Source: Candidatus Ryanbacteria bacterium
GTDB taxonomy: Bacteria; Patescibacteriota; Minisyncoccia; Ryanbacterales; GWA2-47-10b
Length of the DNA: 20,229 bases
Reading direction: 5' to 3'
Assembly (NCBI GenBank): GCA_943354465.1
Contig: CALRCC010000006.1
Coordinates: 1-20,229 of the forward strand
Part shown: in pieces, positions 7,931 through 15,013 of the stretch
How positions within the stretch are numbered: the stretch's first letter is position 1
Layout of the letters: each line of letters opens with the position of its first letter
Translations under genes and position numbers: made by a program
The notes under the pieces: generated by a model
What the model saw: the letters and a program-made list of their open reading frames with translations, nothing else
The model's database searches: none
What the model was told of the DNA's origin: nothing

Positions 7931-8008
7931 GGGTGGAGTACTGGAATATAAATACTCGTGTCATTTATCCTCTCAAAGCTGGTTCTGATGTCGTCCAGTA
8001 AGTCGCGC
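7931..8008. repeat. 78-bp direct repeat, copy 1
   Basis: Matches 8787-8864 at 69 of 78 positions in the same orientation with no gaps, counted by eye. The two copies bracket the hairpin cluster and the toxin-antitoxin operon. Read on the minus strand, both copies stay open in one frame (DLLDDIRTSF, then INDTSIYIP, then LHPT) and six of the nine differences fall on third codon positions. It may be a dispersed intergenic element or a relic of a coding sequence. Confidence 0.8.
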
Positions 8009-8012
8009 CAAC

Positions 8013-8198
8013 AAATCCGCTGTGAGGCGGATTTTTGCGTGACTCGGAGAAATGTCTGGGGGACATTTCGTCCGGACTCGAAGCCCAATTGAGATTTTCT
8101 GAAAGCGTAGCTCCTCAGAAAATCCAATTGGGGTACTGAAACTGTAAGTTTCGAGATTCCGGCCGGTCGCGCAACGAAAAAGAGCCATAGAAATATGG
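8013..8198. other. Hairpin-rich intergenic element, possibly structured RNA or tRNA-trailer relic
   Basis: This fills most of the 374-base gap between the peptidase gene and the toxin-antitoxin genes. Hairpins in order: 8013-8020/8027-8034 (8 bp, then T's, terminator-like); 8049-8056/8062-8069 (8 bp, TGGGG loop); 8084-8102/8115-8132 (18 pairs with one bulged A, 12-nt loop); 8138-8143/8147-8152 (6 bp). The end, 8166-8198, matches 31 of 33 bases at 7092-7124 just after tRNA-Ile, including the left arm of that terminator, but here the right arm is lost. The strand of any RNA product is unknown. No convincing protein is encoded. Confidence 0.6.
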
Positions 8199-8233
8199 GT
8201 AAGTGAGGGGAGTCCTCGCTTAGATTAAGGGTA

Positions 8234-8263
8234 TTGACAACTGATACACTTTTGATACACTTT
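8234..8263 (+). promoter_or_regulatory. Promoter and candidate operator of the toxin-antitoxin operon
   Basis: TTGACA (8234-8239) and TACACT (8256-8261) are 16 bp apart; the -10 ends 8 nt before the antitoxin ATG at 8270. An exact 11-bp tandem repeat, TGATACACTTT (8242-8252 and 8253-8263), covers the spacer and the -10. Ribbon-helix-helix antitoxins commonly bind short repeated sites over their own promoter, so this is the likely autoregulatory operator. Confidence 0.65.
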
Positions 8264-8269
8264 TGTTAT

Positions 8270-8491
8270 ATGACTACAATAAAAAAACGCATCAACATAA
8301 GTGTTTCAAAAGAGCTTGATAATGCCCTATTGAAACTTGCTAAACGCGATCAAGTGCCACAAGCAACGAAAGCGGAACATCTTCTTCGTTTTGCTATTGA
8401 AGTTGAGGAAGACAATGTACTAAATAACATAGCTGAAAGCAGAGATACTTCTTCTTCTAAATTTGTCTCTCACAAATTAGCATGGCGCTAA
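8270..8491 (+). CDS. Ribbon-helix-helix antitoxin of a type II toxin-antitoxin pair
   Basis: Small 73-residue protein. Its N-terminal half (KKRINISVSKELDNALLKLA, then KAEHLLRFAIEVEED) has the beta strand plus two helices of the ribbon-helix-helix DNA-binding fold. The more polar C-terminal part, rich in Ser, would wrap the toxin. It overlaps the toxin gene by 10 nt, the usual translational coupling of antitoxin-first pairs. The ATG at 8270 is chosen because an upstream in-frame TTG at 8234 falls inside the -35 box. Expected role: neutralise the RelE-like toxin and repress the operon at the 11-bp tandem sites. The family assignment is by pattern; no closer homologue is recognised. Confidence 0.82.
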   Translation: MTTIKKRINISVSKELDNALLKLAKRDQVPQATKAEHLLRFAIEVEEDNVLNNIAESRDTSSSKFVSHKLAWR

Positions 8492-8763
8492 ATTTTGAAA
8501 TATTCTATCACACAAAAGTGATAAAAGAAGATATCACAAATCTTCCTCTACTTTGGCGAGATAAAATAAAGTTTGCTATAGAAGAAAAACTTTCAATAGC
8601 TCCTGATTTTTACGGAAAACCACTACGTAGATCACTTAAAGGTTACAGAAAACTTCGAGTCGGTGATTACCGCATTGTATTTAGAATTAATAGCAACAAA
8701 GTTTTCATCTTAGCAATCATGCATAGATCTGTAGTTTATAATAGAATTACTAAGAGGCTGTAA
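8482..8763 (+). CDS. RelE/ParE-family toxin
   Basis: The 93-residue protein has the length and layout of the RelE/ParE superfamily: an N-terminal strand and two helices (FEIFYHTKVIKEDITNLP), a basic middle (GKPLRRSLKGYRKLRVGDYR), and the C-terminal strands (IVFRINSNKVFILAIMHRSV then VYNRI). The segment LKGYRKLRVGDYRIVF is the hallmark core, and the HRSVVY tail resembles RelE-type proteins carrying the late His/Arg residues used for ribosome-dependent mRNA cleavage. Whether it cuts mRNA or poisons gyrase (ParE) cannot be decided from sequence alone; the HRS ending favours RelE. Translation is coupled to the antitoxin by a 10-nt overlap. Base composition is AT-rich like its partner. Confidence 0.88.
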   Translation: MALNFEIFYHTKVIKEDITNLPLLWRDKIKFAIEEKLSIAPDFYGKPLRRSLKGYRKLRVGDYRIVFRINSNKVFILAIMHRSVVYNRITKRL

Positions 8764-8786
8764 ATTTTATAATGCCTCACACCGTA

Positions 8787-8864
8787 GGGTGAAGTGTAGG
8801 AATGTAAATACTCGTATCATTTATCCTATCAAAGCTAGTTCTGATGTCGTCCAGTAAGTCGCAC
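8787..8864. repeat. 78-bp direct repeat, copy 2
   Basis: Second copy of the element at 7931-8008 (69 of 78 bases identical). It starts 23 nt after the toxin stop and ends 9 nt before the ATG of the next gene at 8874, so it occupies the whole presumed upstream region of that gene. In the minus-strand frame shared by both copies, this one ends two codons after the repeat. Confidence 0.8.
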
Positions 8865-8873
8865 AGTAAATAA

Positions 8874-9779
8874 ATGGAAGTTACTCATATAGATACCTCG
8901 GAGGCGCGTTCGCTTCTTTTTGATATCGCGCATAGATACGGTCGCACGCCCGAACATAATCCCGATTGGTTTTTGTCTGTCGCAAAGGGCGAAGTGCGGC
9001 CGCCGCTTTTGATTCACCTGTCTGATGGTCGCGTGGTACTTGCATACGACGATGGCAACGAGTGGGGGATGCTCGAAGAACCCTTGGTCCCCGCCAAAGA
9101 TGTTGCTCGCACGGTGTGTGATTTTGCTCGTGAAGCGCTGGTAAGCTCACTTATCAAAAAAGTTGTCGTTGAGCTCAAAACGCCTGTGAGAAAAGAAGTG
9201 TTGGGTATGCTGCCCGCGACACTCAAGGCGCGTGCCATAAATTACACGATGATGTGGCCCGTCTACGACATGAAAGCGTTCGATCCTCTACTACCGGGCG
9301 GACATTGGAAAAGTATTCGCAACGCTCGCAATAAGCTGTATCGTGAGCATCAGGTTGAAGTACGCGACGCGCGCACGATAGACGCGCACGAGCTTCACGG
9401 GCTTATTGATCGGTGGAAGAGCGTGCGTGGTGCGCACGACCGTGCCTACGATGGGCGCTATCATGCGTGCATAGACAATGCCTTTGCTGGTTTTGTGAGC
9501 GCGCGCGCGATGTTTGTCGACGGTAAGCTCGCGGGTATCAACGGCGGATGGGACTTCCCAGGTAAGCCAGGATATTATTATGGCGCGGTGGGCATTCATG
9601 ATTATGCGTTTCAAGACATTGGCGTTGTGTTGTATCTTGAAGATTTTATGTGGATAAAAAATGCAGGGTACGCATATGCTGATATGGCGGGGGGCGAGAA
9701 AGAGCTTACTCGTTTTAAAAACCAATTTCAACCCGTGCGCTGGTATAAAACGCATGTGTTCTCTATAGTACGAGCATAG
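8874..9779 (+). CDS. FemAB/DUF2156-like GNAT-fold acyl- or aminoacyltransferase
   Basis: 301 residues, cytoplasmic, no membrane segment. The C-terminal half has the pattern seen in DUF2156/LPG-synthase-like and FemAB-type GNAT domains: KLAGINGGWDF, then a Tyr-rich strand, then DIGVVLYLEDFMWIKNAGY and DMAGGEKELTRFKNQFQP. The final L.RFK..F.P signature and the GGxxxxLxxFK spacing are typical. Such enzymes move aminoacyl or acyl groups onto lipids or peptidoglycan precursors. The next gene, a membrane glycosyltransferase, starts 4 nt downstream, so the pair probably acts on one envelope glycan or glycolipid. No SD is visible and the repeat copy abuts the start, so the promoter is unclear. The superfamily is reasonably sure; the substrate is unknown. 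Confidence 0.68.
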   Translation: MEVTHIDTSEARSLLFDIAHRYGRTPEHNPDWFLSVAKGEVRPPLLIHLSDGRVVLAYDDGNEWGMLEEPLVPAKDVARTVCDFAREALVSSLIKKVVVELKTPVRKEVLGMLPATLKARAINYTMMWPVYDMKAFDPLLPGGHWKSIRNARNKLYREHQVEVRDARTIDAHELHGLIDRWKSVRGAHDRAYDGRYHACIDNAFAGFVSARAMFVDGKLAGINGGWDFPGKPGYYYGAVGIHDYAFQDIGVVLYLEDFMWIKNAGYAYADMAGGEKELTRFKNQFQPVRWYKTHVFSIVRA

Positions 9780-9783
9780 TGCT

Positions 9784-11328
9784 ATGAATGACGAGACTAA
9801 AAAAAGTTATTTACATGTAGGTCGGGCAAGCGACCTGCATGGTAGTGACCGCGTACTCTATCGTGCGCTCGAGATGCTACCCGCGATTCTTGCATGGGCG
9901 ACCATTGTGGGGGCGTTTTTCTTTTCGTGGTGGCGCCCCGTATGGGCTGCCGTATTTATAATTGTCTTCGATCTTTTCTGGCTGATGAAGACTGTTTTTC
10001 TATCTTTCCATGTACGCGCGAATTGGCGTCGCGTTCAACTACATCTTGCCATGAATTGGGAAGAAAGACTTTCAGCATTTAAATGGGACCATTTATGGCA
10101 GTTAGTCATAGTGCCGTCCGCAGGCGAATCGGCCGATGTTATCCGTGAATCACTAGATTCCATAGCATCTGCCCGTTGGCCACGCGAACGAATGATGGTA
10201 GTTTTAGCGCTGGAGGATAGAGGCGAGGCTACGCGCCGAGTGGGCGCAGAGATGAAAGAAATATATACGGATAAGTTCTGCATTTTCTCTGTCACTTATC
10301 ACCAGCAGGGAGTTGCCGGCGAGATGCGTGGCAAAGGATCAAATGAGACTTACGCCGCGCGTGAGGCAAAAAAAATAATTGATGACCGCGGTATACCATA
10401 TGCAGATATTCTTATCTCATCATTTGATGAAGATACGAAGCTGTACGGACAATATTTTTTGTGTTTGGCGTGGCATTTTTTGACGGCAGAGCGACCACAT
10501 AGATCAAGCTTCCAGCCAGTGCCTCTTTATCACAACAATGTTTGGGAGTCAGGAGCTCTCGCACGCGTCGTCGCATCGTCAGGAACCTTTTGGCAGATGA
10601 TGCAACAAGAACGCCCAGAGCGCCTTACTACATTTTCTTCGCACTCTATGAGTTTTTTGAGTCTTGTAGAAGTTGATTTTTGGCAGACAAACATCGTATC
10701 AGAAGATTCTCGTATCTTTTGGAATCATTTTTTTTGGTATGACGGTGATTGGCGAGCTATCCCGCTCTCGTATCCTGTATCGTTAGATGTAAATGCGGCG
10801 CCAACACTTTTGCAGACAGCAAAAAATATTTACAAGCAACAGCGTCGCTGGGGTTGGGGCGTAGAGAATGTGCCGTATATCCTGTTTAATTTTATCAAAA
10901 ATAAAAAAATTCCTTTGCGTGTAAAATCTCGTTTTTCATTTAATTTGCTTGAAGGATTCTGGTCGTGGGCGACCAATGCGCTTATTATTTTCGCGCTTGG
11001 CTGGCTGCCTCTTTATTTGGGTGGGCGCGAGTTCAATAGTTCAGTGCTCTCATTCAATCTGCCACAGATGACTCGTCGTATAATGACGCTTGCAATGTTT
11101 GGTATAGTCACATCAGCGATGATCTCTCAGGCAATGTTGCGCCATACCAAAGACGATTATGCAGACAAGCGCCGTGCACCATTACTCCTACACTGGATCT
11201 TGATGCCACTCTCGATTATTTTCTTCGGCGCATTTCCGGGTCTGGAGGCCCAAACGCGCCTTGCCATTGGCGGCAAATGGCGCTTGGGATTTTGGATTAC
11301 ACCCAAATCACGAACTCATTCAAAGTGA
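9784..11328 (+). CDS. Membrane glycosyltransferase, GT2/cellulose-synthase-like
   Basis: 514 residues. Two N-terminal membrane helices lie in the segment LPAILAWATIVGAFFFSWW to WLMKTVFLSF (about 31-74). They are followed by a cytoplasmic GT-A domain: QLVIVPSAGESADVIRESL opens it, SSFDEDTK (near 215) is the DxD-type metal/nucleotide site, SEDSR is the acidic acceptor-side motif, and KQQRRWGWG is the QxxRW motif of processive GT2 enzymes. Three or so more helices close the C-terminus. It probably transfers sugars from a nucleotide-sugar to a lipid or growing polysaccharide. It is coupled to the FemAB/DUF2156-like gene (4-nt gap). Its last 13 nt overlap the 3' end of recG on the other strand. 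Product unknown. Confidence 0.85.
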   Translation: MNDETKKSYLHVGRASDLHGSDRVLYRALEMLPAILAWATIVGAFFFSWWRPVWAAVFIIVFDLFWLMKTVFLSFHVRANWRRVQLHLAMNWEERLSAFKWDHLWQLVIVPSAGESADVIRESLDSIASARWPRERMMVVLALEDRGEATRRVGAEMKEIYTDKFCIFSVTYHQQGVAGEMRGKGSNETYAAREAKKIIDDRGIPYADILISSFDEDTKLYGQYFLCLAWHFLTAERPHRSSFQPVPLYHNNVWESGALARVVASSGTFWQMMQQERPERLTTFSSHSMSFLSLVEVDFWQTNIVSEDSRIFWNHFFWYDGDWRAIPLSYPVSLDVNAAPTLLQTAKNIYKQQRRWGWGVENVPYILFNFIKNKKIPLRVKSRFSFNLLEGFWSWATNALIIFALGWLPLYLGGREFNSSVLSFNLPQMTRRIMTLAMFGIVTSAMISQAMLRHTKDDYADKRRAPLLLHWILMPLSIIFFGAFPGLEAQTRLAIGGKWRLGFWITPKSRTHSK

Positions 11329-13433
11329 TATCCGCTCTGCATTTGATGGACGGCTTTTGCGAGCATTGGATGAATGTCTAGCTCACGATCGCGCTCCAGC
11401 AAAGACCTTGCCTCTGTGCGTGCGGCCTCTACCATTTTTATATTTTTGAGCGCTTCCATACCGATGTCTGATAGGCCCCATTGATTTTTGCCAGTAAGTT
11501 CTCCAGGACCGCGCAGTTCTAAATCACGTTCTGCAAGCTCAAAGCCATTTTTTGCGTTCTTGAGCGCGCGAAGGCGGGCGAGAGTCGTCTGTGCTGATGA
11601 CTCACAGATAGCATAAAAATATGATTGATGAATGCCTCTACCTATTCGACCTCTAAGCTGATGTAGTTGTGCGAGCCCAAATCGGTCAGCGCCTTCTACG
11701 ATCATGATGGTTGCGTTTGGCACATCGATACCTACTTCTACGACGGATGTTGCGACTAATATTTGGATTTTATTGTCTCTAAAATCTGTCAGAGTTTTCT
11801 CTTTATCACGTGGCGTCATTTTGCCGTGGAGCATGGCGCTTTTAAACTCAGGAAAAATTTCTTTGCTCATACGCTCGTATTCTTTTTTGACTGATTTGCG
11901 CTCGTCGTCCCCCTCATCAATGCGCGGGCAAATGATGTATGCTTGCCGACCTGCTTCTAATTCAGAGCGCGCAAAATCCCACGATCTGTCTTTTGGCTTT
12001 AATAAAACTTCTGTGATGATTGGTGAGCGCCCTGGTGGGAGCTCATCAAGCACCGATAGATCGAGGTCGCCAAAGACAGTCAGCGCTAGTGTTCGTGGAA
12101 TTGGCGTCGCTGTCATTGAGAGAAAGTGTGGATTATACTCATGATCGCGCGATTTTGATTTGGCGAGTCGCATGCGTTGCTTAACGCCAAAGCGATGCTG
12201 TTCATCAACGACGATAAATGCCAAATGCCGAAAGCGCACTTTTTCAGACAAGAGCGCGTGAGTGCCTATGAGCACCGCCACCTCACCTGACTCAAGCCAT
12301 TTAAATAGTTGCGCCTTAGATATATGCGCTGGCTTGCCACCAAACGCTTTTGATGGATAGACTAGCGCTTCACTGGAGGTCAAAAGGCCAATTTTACGAA
12401 ATGGTGTACCGAGTAATTTTGAAAAGGTATCAAAATGTTGGCGCGCCAAGATTTCAGTAGGCGCCATATAGGTCGCCTGAAATCCGGCATTGGTCGCAAG
12501 AGCTACGGCACCTGCGGCAATAACCGTTTTACCCGAGCCCACATCACCCTCTAGCAAGCGCGCCATAGGAGTTTTTTTGCTGATATCAGCGGTGATTGCT
12601 TTGAATACTTTTTCTTGGGTTTTAGTAAATGAAAAAGGGAGCGAGGCCATAAAGGCATCGAGCGCCTTTTTGTCGGTAGGTATGGGGAGTGAGGCAGTCT
12701 CTTCAAGCCGCATGCGTTCTTGCATGCGCGAGAGCTGGATGAAAAATATTTCATCGAATGCGAGGCGTTTGCGAGCACCCTCGTTTTCTTTTTCAGTCTT
12801 TGGCCAGTGTGCAGCGCGTATGGCGGTCTGCAAGCTTGGCAGATTGTACCGCGCCAAAATTTCTTCAGGCACAGGGTCCATGAATGCTTCACGATCGCTC
12901 AGCTTTCTCAATATTTCATAAGTTTTGAGTATATGAAACTGCAACCAGCGCGATGAGACTCCGCGCGTGGCAGGGTACACAGGCAAAAATGATCCAGCGA
13001 CTGACTCTGCTAAAAATAGCTGGCCAATTTTTTCGTACACAGGGTTTGATATAAAAAACTTCCCATTTCGTACGCTGACTTTACCTTCAAGGCGTACGAG
13101 ATCATCTTTCGCCAGTTGTTTTGAGATGTATGGTTGGTGAAACCATACGGCGGTTATCTCACCTGACTGATCGGCGATACGGGCCTCGGTAATACGCAGG
13201 CGTTTTTGAAAAGTTTTCTTGGCTTCCAAAGATATTATTTTCCCTTCAACCGCTACAGTATCGCCGTCAGAAATATCTTTGATGGCTTTGATCGATGAGG
13301 CGCGCGTGTAGCGTGAGGGGAGGTAACGAAGCAAATCGTCAGCGGTTTTGATTCCAATCTTACTAAGGGCTTGCTTTTGTATATCAGTCAAGCGAAAAAG
13401 ATCAGCTAGTGCAGTCTCCAGTGAATTCGGCAT
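11316..13433 (-). CDS. recG: ATP-dependent DNA helicase RecG
   Basis: RecG is a branch-migration helicase that remodels stalled forks and Holliday junctions. The 705-residue protein has the N-terminal wedge/OB domain (VAVEGKIISLEAKKTF, then ITAVWFHQPYISKQLAKDDL), then the helicase core: Walker A LLEGDVGSGKTVIAAGA (near 295-305), YMAPTEILARQHF, the DEQH box FIVVDEQHRFGVKQR (near 405-415), SMTATPIPRTLALTVFGD, VATSVVEVGIDVPNATIMI and QLRGRIGRG (near 594). The C-terminal TRG-type region is present. The length is normal for the family and all motifs are intact. It starts from its own leaderless-type promoter and runs convergently into the glycosyltransferase gene, overlapping it by 13 nt. Confidence 0.97.
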   Translation of the reverse strand: MPNSLETALADLFRLTDIQKQALSKIGIKTADDLLRYLPSRYTRASSIKAIKDISDGDTVAVEGKIISLEAKKTFQKRLRITEARIADQSGEITAVWFHQPYISKQLAKDDLVRLEGKVSVRNGKFFISNPVYEKIGQLFLAESVAGSFLPVYPATRGVSSRWLQFHILKTYEILRKLSDREAFMDPVPEEILARYNLPSLQTAIRAAHWPKTEKENEGARKRLAFDEIFFIQLSRMQERMRLEETASLPIPTDKKALDAFMASLPFSFTKTQEKVFKAITADISKKTPMARLLEGDVGSGKTVIAAGAVALATNAGFQATYMAPTEILARQHFDTFSKLLGTPFRKIGLLTSSEALVYPSKAFGGKPAHISKAQLFKWLESGEVAVLIGTHALLSEKVRFRHLAFIVVDEQHRFGVKQRMRLAKSKSRDHEYNPHFLSMTATPIPRTLALTVFGDLDLSVLDELPPGRSPIITEVLLKPKDRSWDFARSELEAGRQAYIICPRIDEGDDERKSVKKEYERMSKEIFPEFKSAMLHGKMTPRDKEKTLTDFRDNKIQILVATSVVEVGIDVPNATIMIVEGADRFGLAQLHQLRGRIGRGIHQSYFYAICESSAQTTLARLRALKNAKNGFELAERDLELRGPGELTGKNQWGLSDIGMEALKNIKMVEAARTEARSLLERDRELDIHPMLAKAVHQMQSGYHFE

Positions 13434-13440
13434 AATAGAT

Positions 13441-13446
13441 ATTGTA
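13441..13446 (-). promoter_or_regulatory. recG -10 box, leaderless arrangement
   Basis: TACAAT on the minus strand (13446-13441) ends 7 nt before the recG ATG at 13433, in the same geometry as ftsH and the Xre gene. No SD is present between them. Confidence 0.55.
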
Positions 13447-13589
13447 TACTTTTTTGTGCTCTATTACTCTGCTTTGCTCGAACTTTTTTTGAACGGAACT
13501 CCTGATGCGCCCCGCCACTATTTTTCTGGGGCAACGGAGGCGGGGCGATGGACTCGCCCGCGCGGAAGAAGATCCGCTATGAGGAAAAG

Positions 13590-14663
13590 TCAAGCATTTC
13601 TGTAAATGGTTTTGTGCTTCAGTATCATCCAAACAATGTTCACCATCTGACGACGAAGACAAACGAGTGCTTGCGACTTTGATTTGCCCTCGCTAATCTT
13701 TCTCTTGAAATATACTCTAGCTCTGTCATTACCCATTCTTGATATTTGTGACAATGCCATTCTATGGAATGCACAATTCAATCTTCGATTTCCACTTCTT
13801 GATTTCACATGTCGGACTTTCTTGCCACTCGACCTTTCTCTTGGAGAACAACCTGCATATTTAGCGAGTGAACCCGGAGAAGTGAAACGATTGATGTCAC
13901 CAATCTCTCCGATGATTGTAGAAGCTAACACAAATCCATAGCCACTGGCAGTCTGGATTGTATATCCACCAGTATCAAGAAGAGTCTCCATATCTTTCTC
14001 AAGGTCAGATACTTCCACATGGATATCTAAAAGTCTTCGGACTTTTCTCTTCATGGTTTTAAGGAGAAATGGATCGCATTTTGGTTTAGCATCTCTCCAA
14101 TGTCTTAGTGCCTTTAGTGCAAATGGATCTTTGAAATATGTACTGTATTCGTTGTTGTATATGCGGTACAAGAGCGTATGGACTTGATTCTTGAGTCGTG
14201 TGCGCTCAAGTACTAAATCCTCTCGGTCTTGTGATATTTCCTTTAACTGCTTGGCCTTTTCACTCTCTTTTGATATTGTGTACGGCAGGAGCGTGTCAAT
14301 ACTTTGTATCATGACTTTAGCGACTCCTAGCGCATCCAGGGAATCACTTTTCTCTGGATGTGTTGCGTTTTGACGAGCATTGTCTACCAATATACTTGGC
14401 ACATGGTAGACAGGATATTTCTGATACAAGTATCCCGCTAATCGCTCTCCATACCCTCTGACATCTTCGAGTCCGAAGAATGGAGAAAGTGTGCCAGATT
14501 TTTCTTCTACTTTTTGAATTAAATTTTCAAAATCATTTGTGTAATTACCGACCGTGATTTCAAAGAGCTTCTCCCCGTATGGAGAGATACCGACAGCGGT
14601 ATGGGTGTCTTTGTGGACATCGATACCAACAAACATACAACTTTGTTTTTGTAGTGTTGTCAT
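13590..14663 (-). CDS. IS110-family transposase (DEDD RuvC-like)
   Basis: The 357-residue transposase looks intact. The N-terminal RuvC-like DEDD domain begins FVGIDVHKDTHTAVGI with Asp15, followed by a glutamate in FFGLEDVRGYG and aspartates in EKSDSLDALGVAKVM. A helical linker (EISQDREDLVLERTRLKNQV) leads to the C-terminal Tnp_20 domain: TASGYGFVLASTIIGEIGDI, then FTSPGSLAKYAGCSPRERSS, whose serine region near residue 270 would hold the catalytic Ser. The protein acts as a recombinase guided by a bridge RNA encoded in the element. The long 5' untranslated region (14664 onward) is where the IS110 group keeps that RNA. No frameshift or internal stop is seen, so the element may be active. Confidence 0.95.
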   Translation of the reverse strand: MTTLQKQSCMFVGIDVHKDTHTAVGISPYGEKLFEITVGNYTNDFENLIQKVEEKSGTLSPFFGLEDVRGYGERLAGYLYQKYPVYHVPSILVDNARQNATHPEKSDSLDALGVAKVMIQSIDTLLPYTISKESEKAKQLKEISQDREDLVLERTRLKNQVHTLLYRIYNNEYSTYFKDPFALKALRHWRDAKPKCDPFLLKTMKRKVRRLLDIHVEVSDLEKDMETLLDTGGYTIQTASGYGFVLASTIIGEIGDINRFTSPGSLAKYAGCSPRERSSGKKVRHVKSRSGNRRLNCAFHRMALSQISRMGNDRARVYFKRKISEGKSKSQALVCLRRQMVNIVWMILKHKTIYRNA

Positions 14664-14702
14664 ATATTTTTCTGTTAGCTATTAATGCGTGCATGAATTG
14701 AA

Positions 14703-14893
14703 TCCCCAGTATGCGAGAGTCATGTCCCGTGAGGGCGACCATCCGCTATTTGCTCATGTTCGTGCACAGAAGAGATTTGGTGCAATCCTCCGTGAGTCGT
14801 CTTCCTTTCGGAGCGACAGGGTGTGGGTATGCAATGCCAAATCTCATCTCTACACTCTAATACAAAAGAACCCAGTTTCTCTCATACTGGGGT
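14703..14893 (-). ncRNA. Candidate IS110 bridge RNA region
   Basis: This lies just upstream of the transposase start on its strand, where IS110-group elements encode the bridge RNA. CCCCAGTATG (14703-14712) is the exact reverse complement of 14884-14893, so the region can close on itself; flanking GAGAG/CTCTC bases extend the match. Inside is a perfect 9-bp stem, GAGATTTGG (14772-14780) with CCAAATCTC (14837-14845), enclosing a 56-nt loop. That loop contains CTCCG/CGGAG (14788-14792, 14809-14813). A further hairpin is CCCAGT/ACTGGG (14871-14876, 14886-14891), which competes with the outer stem. Large internal loops on stems are expected of bridge RNAs. Exact RNA ends are unknown. Confidence 0.55.
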
Positions 14894-14960
14894 TTGGGGA
14901 GGAATTTTCCATTTGCTCCGCTGTTTTCTTTTGGCGAAATTCGGGGCGGACATCCCTGTT

Positions 14961-15008
14961 ACAGTATATCATATCATTGTGATATACTGTACCCATGCGA
15001 TATACTGT
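14961..15008 (+). promoter_or_regulatory. Promoter and operators of the Xre regulator gene
   Basis: ACAGTATATCA (14961-14971) and TGATATACTGT (14980-14990) form a perfect 11-bp inverted repeat with an 8-nt spacer. A third half-site, GATATACTGT, lies at 14999-15008. The promoter is TTGTGA (14978-14983), 17 bp, TATACT (15001-15006), ending 7 nt before the ATG at 15014. The operators cover both promoter boxes, so the Xre protein probably represses its own gene. Confidence 0.75.
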
Positions 15009-15013
15009 GGATA

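Larger units (their letters stand above)
13560..14935 (-). mobile_element. IS110-family insertion sequence (ends approximate)
   Basis: The transposase gene with its 5' non-coding region makes an element of about 1.3-1.4 kb between recG and the Xre gene. IS110 elements lack terminal inverted repeats and usually leave no clear target duplication, so the ends cannot be fixed by eye; they are set by the nearest neighbouring features. The large non-coding part lies upstream of the transposase, as in the IS110 group proper and unlike the IS1111 group. The short 3' flank (13434-13589) also holds a GC-rich stem (13509-13516 with 13539-13546). Confidence 0.7.

Noticed and set aside
7903..8188. Two overlapping minus-strand open frames of 71-74 codons in the hairpin region
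   Set aside because: They read through the hairpins and repeats in different frames, and one starts MALF-CAT just like the false frame over the tRNA trailer. Only the short repeat-encoded peptide is kept, as a finding.
7931..8864. Integron cassette with attC sites around the toxin-antitoxin genes
   Set aside because: No integrase and no paired core sites of the GTTRRRY type; the repeats are long, nearly identical and not attC-like.
13572..13580. ATCCGCTAT shared by the IS110 downstream flank and 14741-14749 in the putative bridge RNA region, as a donor-guide match
   Set aside because: A 9-base match between stretches of this size is not unlikely by chance; without defined element ends it is not evidence.
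14894..15013. Possible 40-residue extension of the Xre protein
   Set aside because: It covers the operators and promoter and adds no recognisable sequence.
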